A stretch of DNA of 64,000 nucleotides from Apricaphanius iberus (lineage: Eukaryota; Chordata; Actinopteri; Cyprinodontiformes; Aphaniidae), in assembly GCA_028564705.1 (NCBI GenBank), contig JAPXFQ010002128.1, forward strand, positions 930,001 through 994,000, given 5' to 3'. The position numbers and the translations under genes are program-made. Positions 21,780 to 33,503 of this stretch are shown piece by piece. How positions within the stretch are numbered: the first letter of the stretch is position 1; the number at the start of each line of letters is the position of its first letter. The notes under the pieces were generated by a model. It had not been told where the DNA came from and searched no databases. It was given only the letters and a program-made list of their open reading frames with translations.

Positions 21780-23240
21780 GGGGACATTTTAAACTGTAAA
21801 GCACTTTGAGATGCATTTCCTGTATAAAAAGCGCTTTATAAAGTTTGCTTTATGTGCGGCAGGTGTGCGGCGTCTTTGGGCCCGCTCAGCCATGTTGGCA
21901 CTGGACGTGGCTCCTGGGTCTTGGTCCAAGTACTCTGAAGGGGGCTGGGGTCGGGCCCATTGGCCGGTGTCAGTCGACCTCTGCGGTGGAATGGCCAGGT
22001 GGTAGGGTGTGGACTGGTGGATGGGGGTGTTGGGTTCGGTTGCGTCCTGGCCATCGGACTGCAACAGCAAGGTCACCCCAGTCGTTTCCTACCCATCCCC
22101 GGATGCCTCTATCCACCTGCTCCTTCATTATACCATTCACATAGGGCCTTGGGGCATGGGCACGTAACTGGGGTGCGGGGAGAAATTTCCGTCTTCGCTG
22201 CCCAGTGGCGGCCTGGGTCCCAATTTTAATTGTACAACTTAAGACACTTTCACACGCAGCATTTACATGAGACACACACATGTAGGGACCTGGCGGTGGA
22301 TACACCTCAGCGCTGGAGGCGGAGCCCATTAAAGAGCCTCGCCCCGGTGCCCACTGCTTAAAATGCATCTAGACATTGAGGGCCTGATGTGAGAGATGGG
22401 TGTGCCTGGCAGCATTCCCACCTCCCACCCATCTGTTTTTAGTGCACTTTAGAACATGCAACAACACCACATTCGAGCAGGGGGAGAAAGGCTGGGGGTC
22501 TTCCCACGCCCCTGTACGTTTAACCATCAGGGGTAGAAGTCCGGGGGTATATCAGGCCGTCTGGTGGGCTACTCTTGCCATGGTGGGGGCTTTGGCGGTC
22601 TGCTTGTCCCCATCCTGGTGGGCAGGGGGTTCGTCTCCCGGGTGCAGGGGCAGGTTGCTCTATTGGGGGTGTCTGTCCCTGGGTCAGAGATTATAGAGTA
22701 TGTATGGGGTTTATGAATGAGTGTACAGCGTCCTTTTTTGGGCGTCCTGTGTTGTTGAGAATGTGTGCGTAAGAAGGAGGGTACGTAGGACTGGGATGGG
22801 GGCGCCCGGGCCTCCTGCCAGTGCTGTGGGCACCGCTGCCTGGTCTGTTTATTTTGGGGGGGGGGGGGGGTTAGGGTTGTTCTACTGGTGGTTTTTGTTT
22901 GTTTTGTTTTTCCCTCTTCTCTGCCGTCCAACAGAGATGGACTGGGATGTTTTCTTGTGTTCTTTGTTTGCCTGCCTATATCTTGTGTCGTCAGTTCACT
23001 CTTCTACCGGTCTTGTTTCTCTTCGTCTTCTTTCTTCCTTCTTATCTCAATTTCGTGTCCTAACTTCAAGAAATTAAACCCACAGTAATCACTAATAAAG
23101 ATTTTTCTTACATATATATCAAATGGAGTATTATAGCAAAGCTGTAATGCTCTGCTTGGGAAAGTAAATATGTTGGGCTTGTACTTGGTACTCAGACACC
23201 AATTATAAGTAGCAAACTGCTAGACAGGAAGCACACAGAA
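21780..23240 (+). mobile_element. GC-rich retroelement 3' region
   Basis: A block of markedly higher GC than the window (about 21845-22900) with a G-run at 22855-22870, followed by an AT-rich tail containing CACAGTAATCACTAATAAAG (about 23080-23100). The last 160 bases recur in inverted orientation at 38020-38205, where they abut a T-rich tract, as expected for a retroposon inserted the other way round. The several open frames of 60-132 codons inside the GC-rich part lie on both strands, show no domain, and are composition artefacts. The family is not identified; a non-LTR element 3' untranslated region is the likeliest reading. Confidence 0.5.
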
Positions 23241-24177
23241 AAAAACAAGAAAAAAAACAGGTGGACTATTGGAACACGAAGGAAAGAAGATGAACTAGAG
23301 GTCCAGTTCAGTTTCCATCAATTACGAGATTGATGGAAACAGTTAGTCTCCGATGCTCTCACACACAGAGCAGCCCACCAGTACTTGTCTTGAAGGAAAA
23401 CATTGCTGCAGCTTTTTTTTTTTTTTTTAATCACCATATCTAAAGCTTGCCCCAGAAAAATAGTTAATTTTTCATCCATCCCCAAATAGAGGCAAGTTAA
23501 ATTTCAGTAGAAGCTGCGCTCAGTTTTCCTTTTCTTTTTTTATCCAGCGTTCATTTAGAAGTGCCCAAAAAGTGAGCCGCATTCAGGCATCAACACTGAT
23601 TTCAGTGGCAAGAACCTGTCTGTCAGATAACAGTGTACAGTCACAAGGGCATTAGAAAAGAATGAAGGCAATGGCAGGGATAATGAGTTTCAAACTACAC
23701 CTCGATTAACTGGCTACAATAGCATTGCAGTTTTCTTAGGAATCTAAATCAGAGAACACCAGAGTAGAAGGAAAATCTTAAACTTAATCCTACACTTCAG
23801 TAAGACAAGTGTATTTGGTAAGACTTCTCAAAATAAGACACATTCTTTAAGATTAATAGATTAGTTAATAGGCCTTAGATTAATAATCTAAGACCTTCTG
23901 CTCTTGCTTAGTATTGTGGTCTCAAAACAAGTTAAATACTTTTAGGCTAAAAACAAGATTGTTGAACTTTGTTAGAAGGACAGTCTTTGCAGTGTAACCC
24001 TAAAAGCCAATTTCCCCAATTTTCTTCTTACCTGAAGCCTGGGACATGATAAACATTCAGTTCAAGGAAAAGTGAGTGACTGTCAACACAAGGGTCAAAT
24101 GACAGCGGCCAAGCCAAATGCAGAAACCATCTTTTCCCAGTGATGTACCTCAGGAGCAGCAGCGCCGATTTAAATTT
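23241..24177. other. Unassigned; isolated splice-donor match
   Basis: On the minus strand GGCTTCAG/GTAAGAAG near 24025-24040 is a consensus 5' splice donor preceded by a short ATG-initiated frame. No other exon could be joined to it. A poly-T tract lies at 23414-23429. Confidence 0.25.
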
Positions 24178-24855
24178 GTCAGTGGGTGCTCACACCCTCC
24201 CCTCCCCGAGAAAATAAAAAACAAAAAAAAACAACTCGGCAGTAGCTGGCCTTATATTTCCCCGCTAGTCCTTTAGTGATATCCTACTTAGTTCGACCTA
24301 AGTGTATACTTCGATATAATACTATCAAAAAGACACCACAGCTCAGGAATCCAGACAGAATCACAAGTAACCTACACAATACTGTACATCACTTGTTATT
24401 GTAGGCTGGTCAAGCAACACTTGATTTCTGGGGGGCATCAATAAGATCACATTCACCAAGAATCCAACAAATTAAGATCACAGAGTGTAAAAAATAAGAT
24501 TTTAAGAGATTAGCCACCAAAGCTGTCATAAATTCAGTAGTGTCTAGCCACGCTTTGGGGTCTTGTTGCTTCTCAGACATTGTGGATAAAAGAAAAAAAA
24601 GGAAAGGTAGCTGCCGGTAGCCAACAATTCAGATTTAGTTTCGATATTTATTTTTAAACGCTGCCTTTCAGATTTCTCAAGAGTGCTTATCCAGTTAAGG
24701 ATGTATACATGTCAACTGAATCATGGTCCTGGCTGTCAGTGTCGCAGACTCAAGCCGACTGGCCATCACAACTGACATTCATGCTTTGTCAGACTTACTT
24801 TGCCATTACTCCCACGTGGGACGCCCATGGGTGCTTCGGGCCCCGAGCACCCACA
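24178..24855. mobile_element. Possible inverted-repeat element
   Basis: GTGGGTGCTC at about 24181 is matched in reverse complement by GAGCACCCAC at about 24845, and the right side also has a local near-palindrome, GGGTGCTTCGGGCCCCGAGC. A short minus-strand frame beginning MSEKQQDPKAWLDTTEF lies between (start near 24581). No target-site duplication was found, and the element call is tentative. Confidence 0.3.
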
Positions 24856-26640
24856 CAATCTGCACCTATGCTGACGAGATGCTTTGATAGCATCTAGTTT
24901 GTTAGACTTTAGTGCTTTTTGACACACTTGGAACACATAATCCAAATATCAAACCTGCCAACTTACAACTTAGATGTGCCACTAAAGGCTATATAATATA
25001 ATATAACACAGAACATGGTGTCATTTCTGTTCATTTTACAATTAATGCAGTCATTTTTAAAAAGTCAACACTACAAATTTTGGCCTTATGATTTTATTTA
25101 ATTATACAACTTAGATCAACAAACAAGACAAAGGCTTATTCATTAAGAAGAACATAAATGTTAATGCAAAGTTTCAATCAACATTTCTCAGGCTTTAACA
25201 CAACAAATGTTACACAAATGTTACATATCCAATAGAATCTCAAATAGAAAACTAAACTTAAATTTACAAAGAAATTTACATATGAACCAAAGTATTAAAT
25301 AAAAAACATTTCCCCTCAATGACATCTTCATAGCAGCTCCTGAAAATAGAGACAATAGTTGATATAAGTTTTCTCCATATCTCCAAACAGCTTGGCTATA
25401 GTGACCATCATAGAAAACACATTTTTTTGCTGATATTCAGGGAAGCCTTGTCTCATACATTATCAAACAGAGAACTTCATACTTAAACTGTTTAACAGAA
25501 CAAATAAAAACCCTCTGAATTTTAATGGGATTTCATAAGAATGACCAACACAAAATGGCACATCCTTTTGAAGTGAAAGGAAAATAAGATAGGATTTTTT
25601 TTACTTAATAAAAATTTAACTGCTTTCCCATGTTATCTCCAGTTGTGGATAATGACCCAGTAGTTCACTGGACTCCCAAAGCCATACAACAACAAAAGTT
25701 TTATAACCTACTCTAAAATTATTTTACTTCTCATCTAAGCCATGGGAGTTTCCAGCTTAATGGTGGGGAGTATGTCAAAAATATCAAAACCCAATTTGCC
25801 CATATAAAATAGGCATTTAAAAATTTCAAACACAATCTAACGAGTTCCTACAATTTTTGTGAATTTTCCAACAACAGCTGACATAACATTCTGCCAGTCC
25901 TAAATCACACAGGTTTTTCTCTTCACTTTTTTTTATGTTCAGTTTCTGTGAAACATCATCCCAGTTATTGGTTAAACTTCAGTATTGATGTTACAATTAT
26001 TGTCAGCAGTCATTTTAGTCAGCAACATAGTCAGAATGTCATCAGTATGAAATTATTTCTGTCAGGGATAAATTACAAACTGGACACAACATGCCTCCAG
26101 CATTGGGACTATTTTGGTCAGACATTTTACTATGAAGGCTTGTAATATTGAAATTCCTAGAGCTTTCCTGGGGCACAGTCCCCCAACTCCTAATACATTA
26201 AAAAAATGTAAATTTGTGCGCAATATAAAATACAATGGCTAGCCTTCGGGTAAAAGCTTAAAAATCATTGTCACTGTCATATTGTAGGTTATATTAAACC
26301 ACTGGTAAAGATACAAGGATAGATTCCCGGGTACAATATAATGATATTTGCACATGCACACCTAAAAGACTTACAAACAACATCCTCTTACTGCAACCAT
26401 TTAAGATTAGAAAGAGTCAGATTCATTACTACCTAAACGTCAGTCCAAGTTTAAAACAAGTATTTCAGGAATGCAAAGTAACTAACAAACAAAAACAAAA
26501 AAGTATCTTTCTTTTATGTTATACAGGACGCTCCCTTCTCAGGAGAAGCTGTTGTGCATTATTAGGCTAACAAACTAATAAGATGGTGTCATCCAATATG
26601 CACACACCCCATTCATTTACAAGCTGTGTGGAGCACAGCA
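24856..26640. other. Unassigned AT-rich stretch
   Basis: About 1.8 kb with no recognised gene, RNA gene or element. Confidence 0.4.
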
Positions 26641-26642
26641 CA

Positions 26643-26800
26643 ATAGGGGTGGACGATAAAACAATAGCAATATATATCCATCGATAGATGTACGGTGCAA
26701 TAGAAAAAGAAGGGCTCGATAAAGTTAGAAAGGAAAAAAAAACATTTCCTCTTATTTTTTCATTATAGCCCATCAGGTAGTTTAATACAACAACCATTAC
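26643..26800. mobile_element. hAT-like terminus remnant
   Basis: AATAGGGGTGGACGATAAAA with CCATCGATAGATGTACGGTG resembles one end of a hAT-type element (TAGGGGTG terminus, subterminal CGATA words). The partner end was not found within 1 kb. Confidence 0.4.
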
Positions 26801-27415
26801 CTGGATTACCTAGACAACAATGACCTGAATGAATGAGAATATACACAGGCTTAACAACCATTACCCACTAGAATCATTAACGCTGAACCACGCAGCTCTG
26901 TCGGCCACCCTCTCTCCTTTCAAACCACAAAAAGGATGAAATTATTTGAGCTGAAACACAATTTTTTAATAGTCCCTAAGTTAACCATCGCCGTAACTTT
27001 GCCGCAGTCAGATGACTAATAAAACTATGATCTGCTGTCTTAAGCGGGACCCCCTTTTCCCGGCTCACTGCAAATCTGTTACAGAGAGAGACAGGAAACC
27101 TACTCAGTTCGCGTTGCGCTATGGCTTTTAGAATGTCTACTCCCCGTCATCAGAAGCGAAAAACACTTTTAAAAAAACACTACAGGATTGGATAGACCTG
27201 CCGGCTTCAGCTTTCACTGACTGCACTGGCCTACAGTGTTCTCATCACCGTCTGTACTCTGGTGAGGTTAGCTATAGCCAACAGCTGAACAGGGGCTGAA
27301 CTGAAATTGAATAGGATTTATTGAATCGAGTTTTCCTTTATGCATCTGTGTGCAACGAAACACTGAGTAATCATGTGAACGATTTTCATTGGTTGTTGCG
27401 TTCAAAAAAATAAAT
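26801..27415. other. Unassigned
   Basis: No gene recognised. May include decayed interior of the hAT-like element that begins at 26643. Confidence 0.3.
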
Positions 27416-27419
27416 CAGA

Positions 27420-28135
27420 CAGCTGCAGCTGATCCAGAACACTGCTGCTCGTGTTCTCACTAGAACCAGGAAAGTAGAACACATCACCCCAGTTCTAAAG
27501 TCCTTACACTGGCTCCCTGTAGCTCAGAGAATAGACTATAAAATACTCATACTTCTTTATAAATCATTGAACGTTTTAGCACCAACGTACATTGAAGATA
27601 TGCTGTTACTATATTAACCCAGCAGACCACTCAGGTCCTCCAACTCTATCCTACTAATCGTCCCTAGAATCAGAACTAAACAGGGAGAGGCAGCTTTCAG
27701 CTTCTATGCTCCACAAATGTGGAATAAACTTCCAGATGAATGCAAAAACGCTGTATCGCTAGGCTCTTTTAAATCAAAGATAGAAACTCTACTATTCAGA
27801 GCTGCATTTGAACCTTAAATTGCGCTTTCTGATCACTTTTTGTTTTGTTTACCCGATTTTTTTTAAATCTGTTTTAATTACATAAATTAGTTCCTTAAAT
27901 AATTTTTTATTGTTGTGGTTTAATTTCTATTCTTACTTTTTAATTTCTTTTTTAAGTGATTGTGTATTCATTACATAAATTTGTTCCTTACATTATATTT
28001 TCTTACTGATTGATTACTGTTAAACTTATATGTTTTGTTTGTAATCATGTGGTTTCATTATCACTGAATCATGTAAAGCACCTTGAATTGCCTTTTGTTG
28101 AAAGTATGCTACACAAATAAAATTGCCATGCCTTT
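27420..28135 (+). pseudogene. L2-like LINE, 5'-truncated 3' portion
   Basis: Opens with a frame reading LQLIQNTAARVLTRTRKVEH and LKSLHWLPVAQRIDYKILIL, the C-terminal region of the L2-clade reverse-transcriptase protein, then RTKQGEAAFSFYAPQMWNKL and a stop near 27815. One internal stop is present (about 27615). The 3' untranslated part runs to the shared L2 terminus (ATGCTACACAAATAAAATTG) at about 28110-28130. Coding sequence is close to open, so this copy is younger than the ones at 14840 and 17545. Confidence 0.85.
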
Positions 28136-28599
28136 AATCTTTTACCCAGCTACAGAGGTGCCATTTCCTGATTGGCTATTCTGGCCCCTTTTTTCCTTTT
28201 TTTGGGGGGTGGGGTAATAACACAATAGAGATGTGTGTATTACTGTGTATTGGGAATGCCTAAAATCTTATGAATCACAAACATGGATTTTGTTTCTTGC
28301 CTTCCACATAGACAGCTACAGTGTTTTAAGCTGGTCTTGATAAACTTCGTAAGGCTTTCAATGTATTTTAAAAGTTCCACTGGTCATTACTTTTCCCCCC
28401 CCACTCATTTTATATCCAACTTTTACACCTGATAATGACCAGCTATTGCTAAAACAATAAATTGAATAAACAGGCAAAGGACAAAAGGCATGTCATACAT
28501 AAATACTCAAATTAGCAGATAAAAAAAATCTGAAAGTCAGCAAAAATCTTTCACAGAATCCACAAACAACATTCTTTACTTGATCATATAGATGGATTT
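28136..28599. other. Unassigned
   Basis: AT-rich with a short T/G-rich tract at 28190-28215. No gene seen. Confidence 0.4.
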
Positions 28600-28639
28600 C
28601 TTTGCGACGTCACAGCCATCTGCGCAGTCAGCCGAGGAG

Positions 28640-28815
28640 CAAGAGAAACACAGACATAGAAAGCAGCAGTCCCGAGACAATGAGGAGTTGTTGTATTGGT
28701 AATTGTACAAACAGAACTGAAAATGGTTTCTCGTATGTTCAACATCCCGAGAGGAAGTCATCCATTTGACAAAAACCGGAGAAGATTGTGGCTTCAGGCA
28801 ATTAAGGATTAGGAT
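28640..28815 (+). pseudogene. Broken THAP-like zinc-finger domain
   Basis: An ATG near 28679 opens a frame reading MRSCCIGNCTNRTENGFS, with a Cys-x4-Cys-type start as in THAP (C2CH) DNA-binding domains. About 20 codons on, homology moves to another frame (starting near 28736) that reads IPRGSHPFDKNRRRLWLQAI, the central THAP segment containing the conserved Trp. A stop follows directly. The second zinc-ligand pair is not seen. THAP domains occur in P-element-like transposases and in host transcription factors; with the frameshift this is most likely a dead copy. A long minus-strand open frame over the same bases is a shadow. Confidence 0.5.
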
Positions 28816-29928
28816 GTACCCCAAATCCTTGTGGATGTACACCCAGACATCATAAGGTTTGGACTTTATGCCCAGTCTCTGACTGGGCAGCACATCTGCC
28901 CTCAAAACGCAGAACTCCGTTCCGGAGTCAGTATTTCATGTTCTGCACATGTCCCCATAATACATAATTGTAGGCATCTATAGACTTATATGCCTTAAGA
29001 TTCTCTTTTGTATAGACAATGGGTGTCTGAATGAGATAAATATAGATATCAGGCAAGCTAACCGATGGCTATTTACACCGGTCTGTCACCCAATGCTCTG
29101 TGACGATAGCATATGGGTAAGGCAGCTGGCGCCCATTAGTGAGGACCAACTTACTTAGGTATGCGGCACGATCGGAACTATTCAGGGTTTTTGTGTAAAC
29201 TGAGATGTTAGCGATCCTGAACTAGCAAACAGCCTTTTGTACTGTGTACATAAGGCTACATACATATAACTTAGTCATGCGCGTGCAGCCAGGTAGTTAA
29301 ATAGAACTATTAGGTTTGGCACTGAGCCGCTTAGCGTGTTTTGCTCCCTGGCTACGCGCGCATCTCCGAATGTTTGTAAACAGGAAACCCATCTATAATT
29401 TAGACCTGGTATGAAGACATTTACTTATTGGGTAAATATATACATCTTCAAATGGATATATTTTTAATATCGTTTAAAAAACATTGTGTGCTTGTGCATA
29501 TAAAAAAATACTACATTTTAGCTCATTTAAAAACTATTGCATCAATAAATGTAAAACTTTAAACACACTTTCAGAGAAAGTTAAATTTTTCTGGGTTTTA
29601 ACTGTGTTGACCCAAAAGATGCTTGGATAACAAAGTTGACAATTTTTTAAACTTAAAGCTAATCCTGTCATAACTTCAATCAATAAATGGTGTTTTAAAA
29701 TAAATATGCCTAAATCTCTAAAAATTCTAAGTTAAATTAGCTAAATCTTCTCAACTCAGAAATAAGGCAGAAAAACAGACCAAAAGCTATCTAAAAAGAG
29801 ATTCTTTAAAATATCCAGCTTGATGTGGAAAAATACACATTTAAAAAACTGTTTTTAACAAACCAAAATAAATTCCACACTTCCAGAACTTGTAACGTCG
29901 TCCGTATGTGGCAGCCTAGACAGTTCAG

Positions 29929-29943
29929 CCACAAGAGGGCAGC
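29929..29943 (+). promoter_or_regulatory. CTCF-like motif
   Basis: CCACAAGAGGGCAGC is one mismatch from the CTCF core consensus. The motif also occurs inside some fish repeats, so function is uncertain. Confidence 0.3.
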
Positions 29944-30289
29944 AAAGGAAAGCTTTTAAATTGAGCAGAAAAATGGCATCACTTTGGTACAAACATTTTA
30001 GAAAAATGAGTGAAAGATTGAATTCTTTATCTAATGCATTTAAAACCACATAATCCAATCTGAAGTTTATCTGGAGAAGATTTTTTTTTACCTGGTTGTT
30101 TTTTAAAGGCCACAAATCGAAAAAAAATGCTTGGATCGCAATAGCTTTTAGATGCACACCCAACACCCTGACAAAACTGAGTAATGAGTGATTTGTGGTT
30201 ACTTATTTACACTGCGTTAAACAAAGTAAACCAACTTTACATGCTCATTTCCTTGTCTGAAACTAGCAAAATTTCACCTCCAGATAGTC

Positions 30290-30418
30290 CCTTATGTCGT
30301 AATTGCTGTTTTTATCTTCTGTGCTTTTATAAGGTTTTATTTGTTTCTTTACTACAGCATGTAAAGCACCTTGAATTACTTTGTTCAAAGTGTGCTATAC
30401 AAATAAAATTGCCTCGTC
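30290..30418 (+). repeat. L2-type 3' terminal fragment
   Basis: CATGTAAAGCACCTTGAATT and GTGTGCTATACAAATAAAAT match the 3' end of the L2-like copy at 27420-28135. Coding part absent. Confidence 0.65.
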
Positions 30419-31682
30419 TATGACAAAGGTTCTGATTTATAGTGGGTACAATTTTTGTTCCTTTAAAAACTTTCAATAAAGTTCCAATATTCTTCAATCA
30501 ACTATAATCTCAAATAGAAGCGGTTTGAAAGTGTGTGGGTTTGAGCATATTTTCCAATCCCATTGCGCCATTTCATAAAAAAATAAATAGAAAAGGCAGA
30601 ATTTCAGTGACTTGTACAAGTGAAAAACTGACATCTTGTACGAAATTATTCATAAAATAAAATATTCCAACCTGGCAGATTTTTTTTAACACCGGTTTGC
30701 AGGAATCTTAGCTGAGCGCCCATCAAGGCTGAGACAGCTGTTAAATGAATAATAAATTAAAAAAAGCTTTCACTATTTTTTGAAAGTCCACGCAGAAAGA
30801 ACCCAAATAAAAATCACTTCTGATTAATACTTAAACTCATGGTGAATCTTTTCAGATATTAGCATCCTCATCCGGATCAAGGCTTATTATGTTGATGCGG
30901 CATGATGTTCAGATATGGCTCACATGCCGCAATGACTTCAATTCCTTGAGTGAAAAGCCACAATCTAAACTGTGTGCAAGATTAATTCTATTAACAGAAT
31001 AATGGTACACATTTGACCCTGTGGTACACATTTAACCCCCCAAAAAACCATGGTTTGATCTAAGCCACTTCACACCAAATTATCCAATCAGATGATGAAG
31101 CACTTGTGAAGAGAATGCGAAGGTTTCAGAGGGTAGACAATCAAAAGCTTTGTGCTGATTGCCAGTTATAATTGTCATGCATTTGTGCCAGATCACTTTT
31201 GGAATCAAACATTTGTGATTGCCTATTGTTGGCAGAGTTCATCTTCAGAAAATTGCAAATTAAGGCAGCAGGGTCTTTGTTTCAAATGCTGCCCAAATTT
31301 TAGGGAGCCATTTTGCACTGATCTAACCCTCTAACGACACGTGCATTAAGGGAATTCTTGATTTAAAAATAAATTGTACATTTTCTTTATTCAATTTCGT
31401 TTGTTTTCCGAAACCTTGTTCACAAACAGTTGCTTTCGTGGCATGAGATTTTTTCCCTTGTTGCATCTCTGTTTTGTTTTAGCAAAAATAGAGAAATAAT
31501 CTATATTTTTAAAGATCAGACGATGTGAGATTCTTCCTCAGCAAGCCTTACATACACCGCAATCATTAGGACATACTGAGGAAAGAAAATGTCACTTTTC
31601 AAGGGAGAAAATTAGGTGTTGAGGACTAAACTAATTTTGCATTCCAACTACATGTATTACTACTTTTATTCCAATACTTCTA

Positions 31683-33048
31683 CAGTTGTTGCCAAAAGTT
31701 TTGAGAATGACACAAATATTAGTTTTCACAAAGTTTGCTGCTAAACTGCTTATAGATCTTTGTTTCAGTCGTTTCTGTGATGTACTGAAATAAAATTACA
31801 AGCACTTCATACATTTCAAAGGCTTTTATCGACAATTACATGACATTTATGCATAGAGTCAGTATTTGCAGTGTTGGCCCTTCTTTTTCAGGACCTCTGC
31901 AATTCGACTGGGCATGCTCTCAATCAACTTCTGGGCCAAATCCTGATGGATAGTAACCCATTCTTTCATAATCACTTCTTGGACTTTGTCAGAATTAGAG
32001 GGTTTTTGTTTGTCCACCCGCATCTTGAGGATTGACCACAAGTTCTCGATGGGATTAAGTTCTGGGGAAATTCCAGGCCATGGACCCAAAATTTCAACGT
32101 TTTGGTCCCCGAGCCACTTAGTTATCACTTTTGCCTATAAGTGAGCCCACTCCCTTGGATGAGATGCAACCCCACACATGAACGGCCTCAGGATGCTTTA
32201 CTGTTGGTTTGACACAGGACTGATGGTAGCGCCAAAAATAAATAAAAAATAAAATAAAAATCGGAAAGAGGCTTCATCTGAGAATAAGACTTTGCCCCAG
32301 TCCTCAGCAGTCCATTCACCATACTTTCTGCAGAAGATCAATCTGTCTCTGATGTATTTTTAGAGAGAAGTTGCTTCTTCTTTGCTGCCCTTCTTGACAC
32401 CAGGCCATCTTCCAAAAGTCTTCGCCTCACTGTGTGTGCAGATGCGCTCACACCTGCCTGCTGCCATTCCAGAGCAAGCTCTGCACTGGTGGCACTCCAA
32501 TCCCGTAGCTGAATCCTATTTAGGAGACGATCCTGGCGCTTGCTGGACTGTCTTGGATGCCCTGAAGCCTTTTTAACAAGAATTTAACCTCTTTCCTTGA
32601 AGTTCTTGATAATCCTATAAATTGTTGATTTAGGTGCAATCTTAGTAGCCAAAATATCCTTGCCTGTGAAGGCATTTGATGGCTGCATGTGTTTCTTTGC
32701 AGGTCACCATGGTTAACAATGGAAGAACAATGATTTAAGGCATCACCCTCCGTTTAATATGTCAAGTCTGCCATTCCAACCCAATCAGCCTGACGTAATG
32801 ATCTCCAGCCATGTGCTCGTCAACATTGTAATCTGAGTCAACAAGACGATTACTGAAATGATCTCAGCAGGTCCTTTAATGACAGCAATGAAATGCAGTG
32901 GAATTTTCATGGCAAAGAAGGACTATGCAATTCATCTGATCACTGTTCATAACATTCCTGAGTATATGTAAATTGCTATTATAAAAACGTAATCAACTTT
33001 TCCAACTTCCAATATTAATGTGATTCTCAAAACTTTTGGCCAAGACTG
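31683..33048 (-). mobile_element. Tc1-like transposon, complete ends, decayed transposase
   Basis: The inverted termini CAGTTGTTGCCAAAAGTTTT (31683) and the reverse complement of AAAACTTTTGGCCAAGACTG (ending 33048) are flanked by TA on both sides (31681-31682, 33049-33050). Length is 1366 bp. The transposase runs on the minus strand; its C-terminal 89 codons (31859-32128) are open and contain SPELNPIENLW, the third catalytic region, where the usual Asp before LNP is Glu. Upstream coding sequence is broken and has an A-rich insertion near 32237-32263. Not mobile on its own. Confidence 0.85.
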
Positions 33049-33214
33049 TATAAGCTTAGTTTGGATTGTTAAGTCTGAGGGGCTTAACAGGACAATTTTT
33101 AGAAGACATGCTCTGGCATTTATTATGATCCTCATAAATAAAAATATCAAATTGATCTTTTTGAGTAAAGCAGATTGCCTATACTTTTTTAGTACTTTAG
33201 TTCCTACAGGCTCC

Positions 33215-33450
33215 AAAATGCTTTATAGTACATTCACCCACTACGTTGAAGCCACAGCTGTCTTGGGGCACACTGACAGAGGCAAGGCTGCTGAACCTTG
33301 GCACTACTAGGTCCTCTGACCACCACCAGTAGCCAACTGTTGAAGAGTCTTGCCCAAGGATACAACAAACAAGACAGCCAAAGCTGTGGCTCGAACCAGC
33401 AACCCTCCAGTTACAAGTAGAGTTCCTAAACCCTAAGCCACAGTTGTAGT
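33215..33450 (+). repeat. Dispersed fish repeat, SINE-like
   Basis: Contains CACTGACAGAGGCAAGGCTG, TCTTGCCCAAGGATACAACA and GGCTCGAACCAGCAACCCTC in order, which I recognise as a widespread fish repeat with a tRNA-like GGCTCGAACC word. Class not certain. Confidence 0.5.
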
Positions 33451-33503
33451 GGGCGTGTTTTGTCCACATTTTTAATTTCAACGCAACTGCCATTAGACCA
33501 TGG

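Larger units (their letters stand above)
28900..31680. other. Unassigned, with small repeat fragments
   Basis: Contains the imperfect inverted repeat at 29278-29366, a CTCF-like site at 29929-29943 and an L2-type 3' end at about 30290-30415. A 103-codon minus-strand frame at 29855-30166 has no recognisable feature and is probably chance. Confidence 0.35.

Noticed and set aside
22855..22885. GGTTAGGG word near a G run, possible interstitial telomere repeat
   Set aside because: Only a single GGGTTAGGG occurs and no tandem TTAGGG array follows.
21970..22931. Several overlapping 60-132-codon frames on both strands
   Set aside because: They arise from high GC and few stops in a retroelement 3' region; frames on opposite strands overlap and none shows a domain.
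24000..24600. Minus-strand mini-gene joining the MSEKQQDPK frame to the donor at 24030
   Set aside because: No acceptor joins the pieces in frame, and the region may lie within an inverted-repeat element.
28576..28905. 109-codon minus-strand frame with many Cys
   Set aside because: It is antisense to the better-supported THAP-like fragment and has no matching family.
29855..30166. 103-codon minus-strand frame
   Set aside because: AT-rich, hydrophobic by composition, no start context or splice sites, no recognised family.
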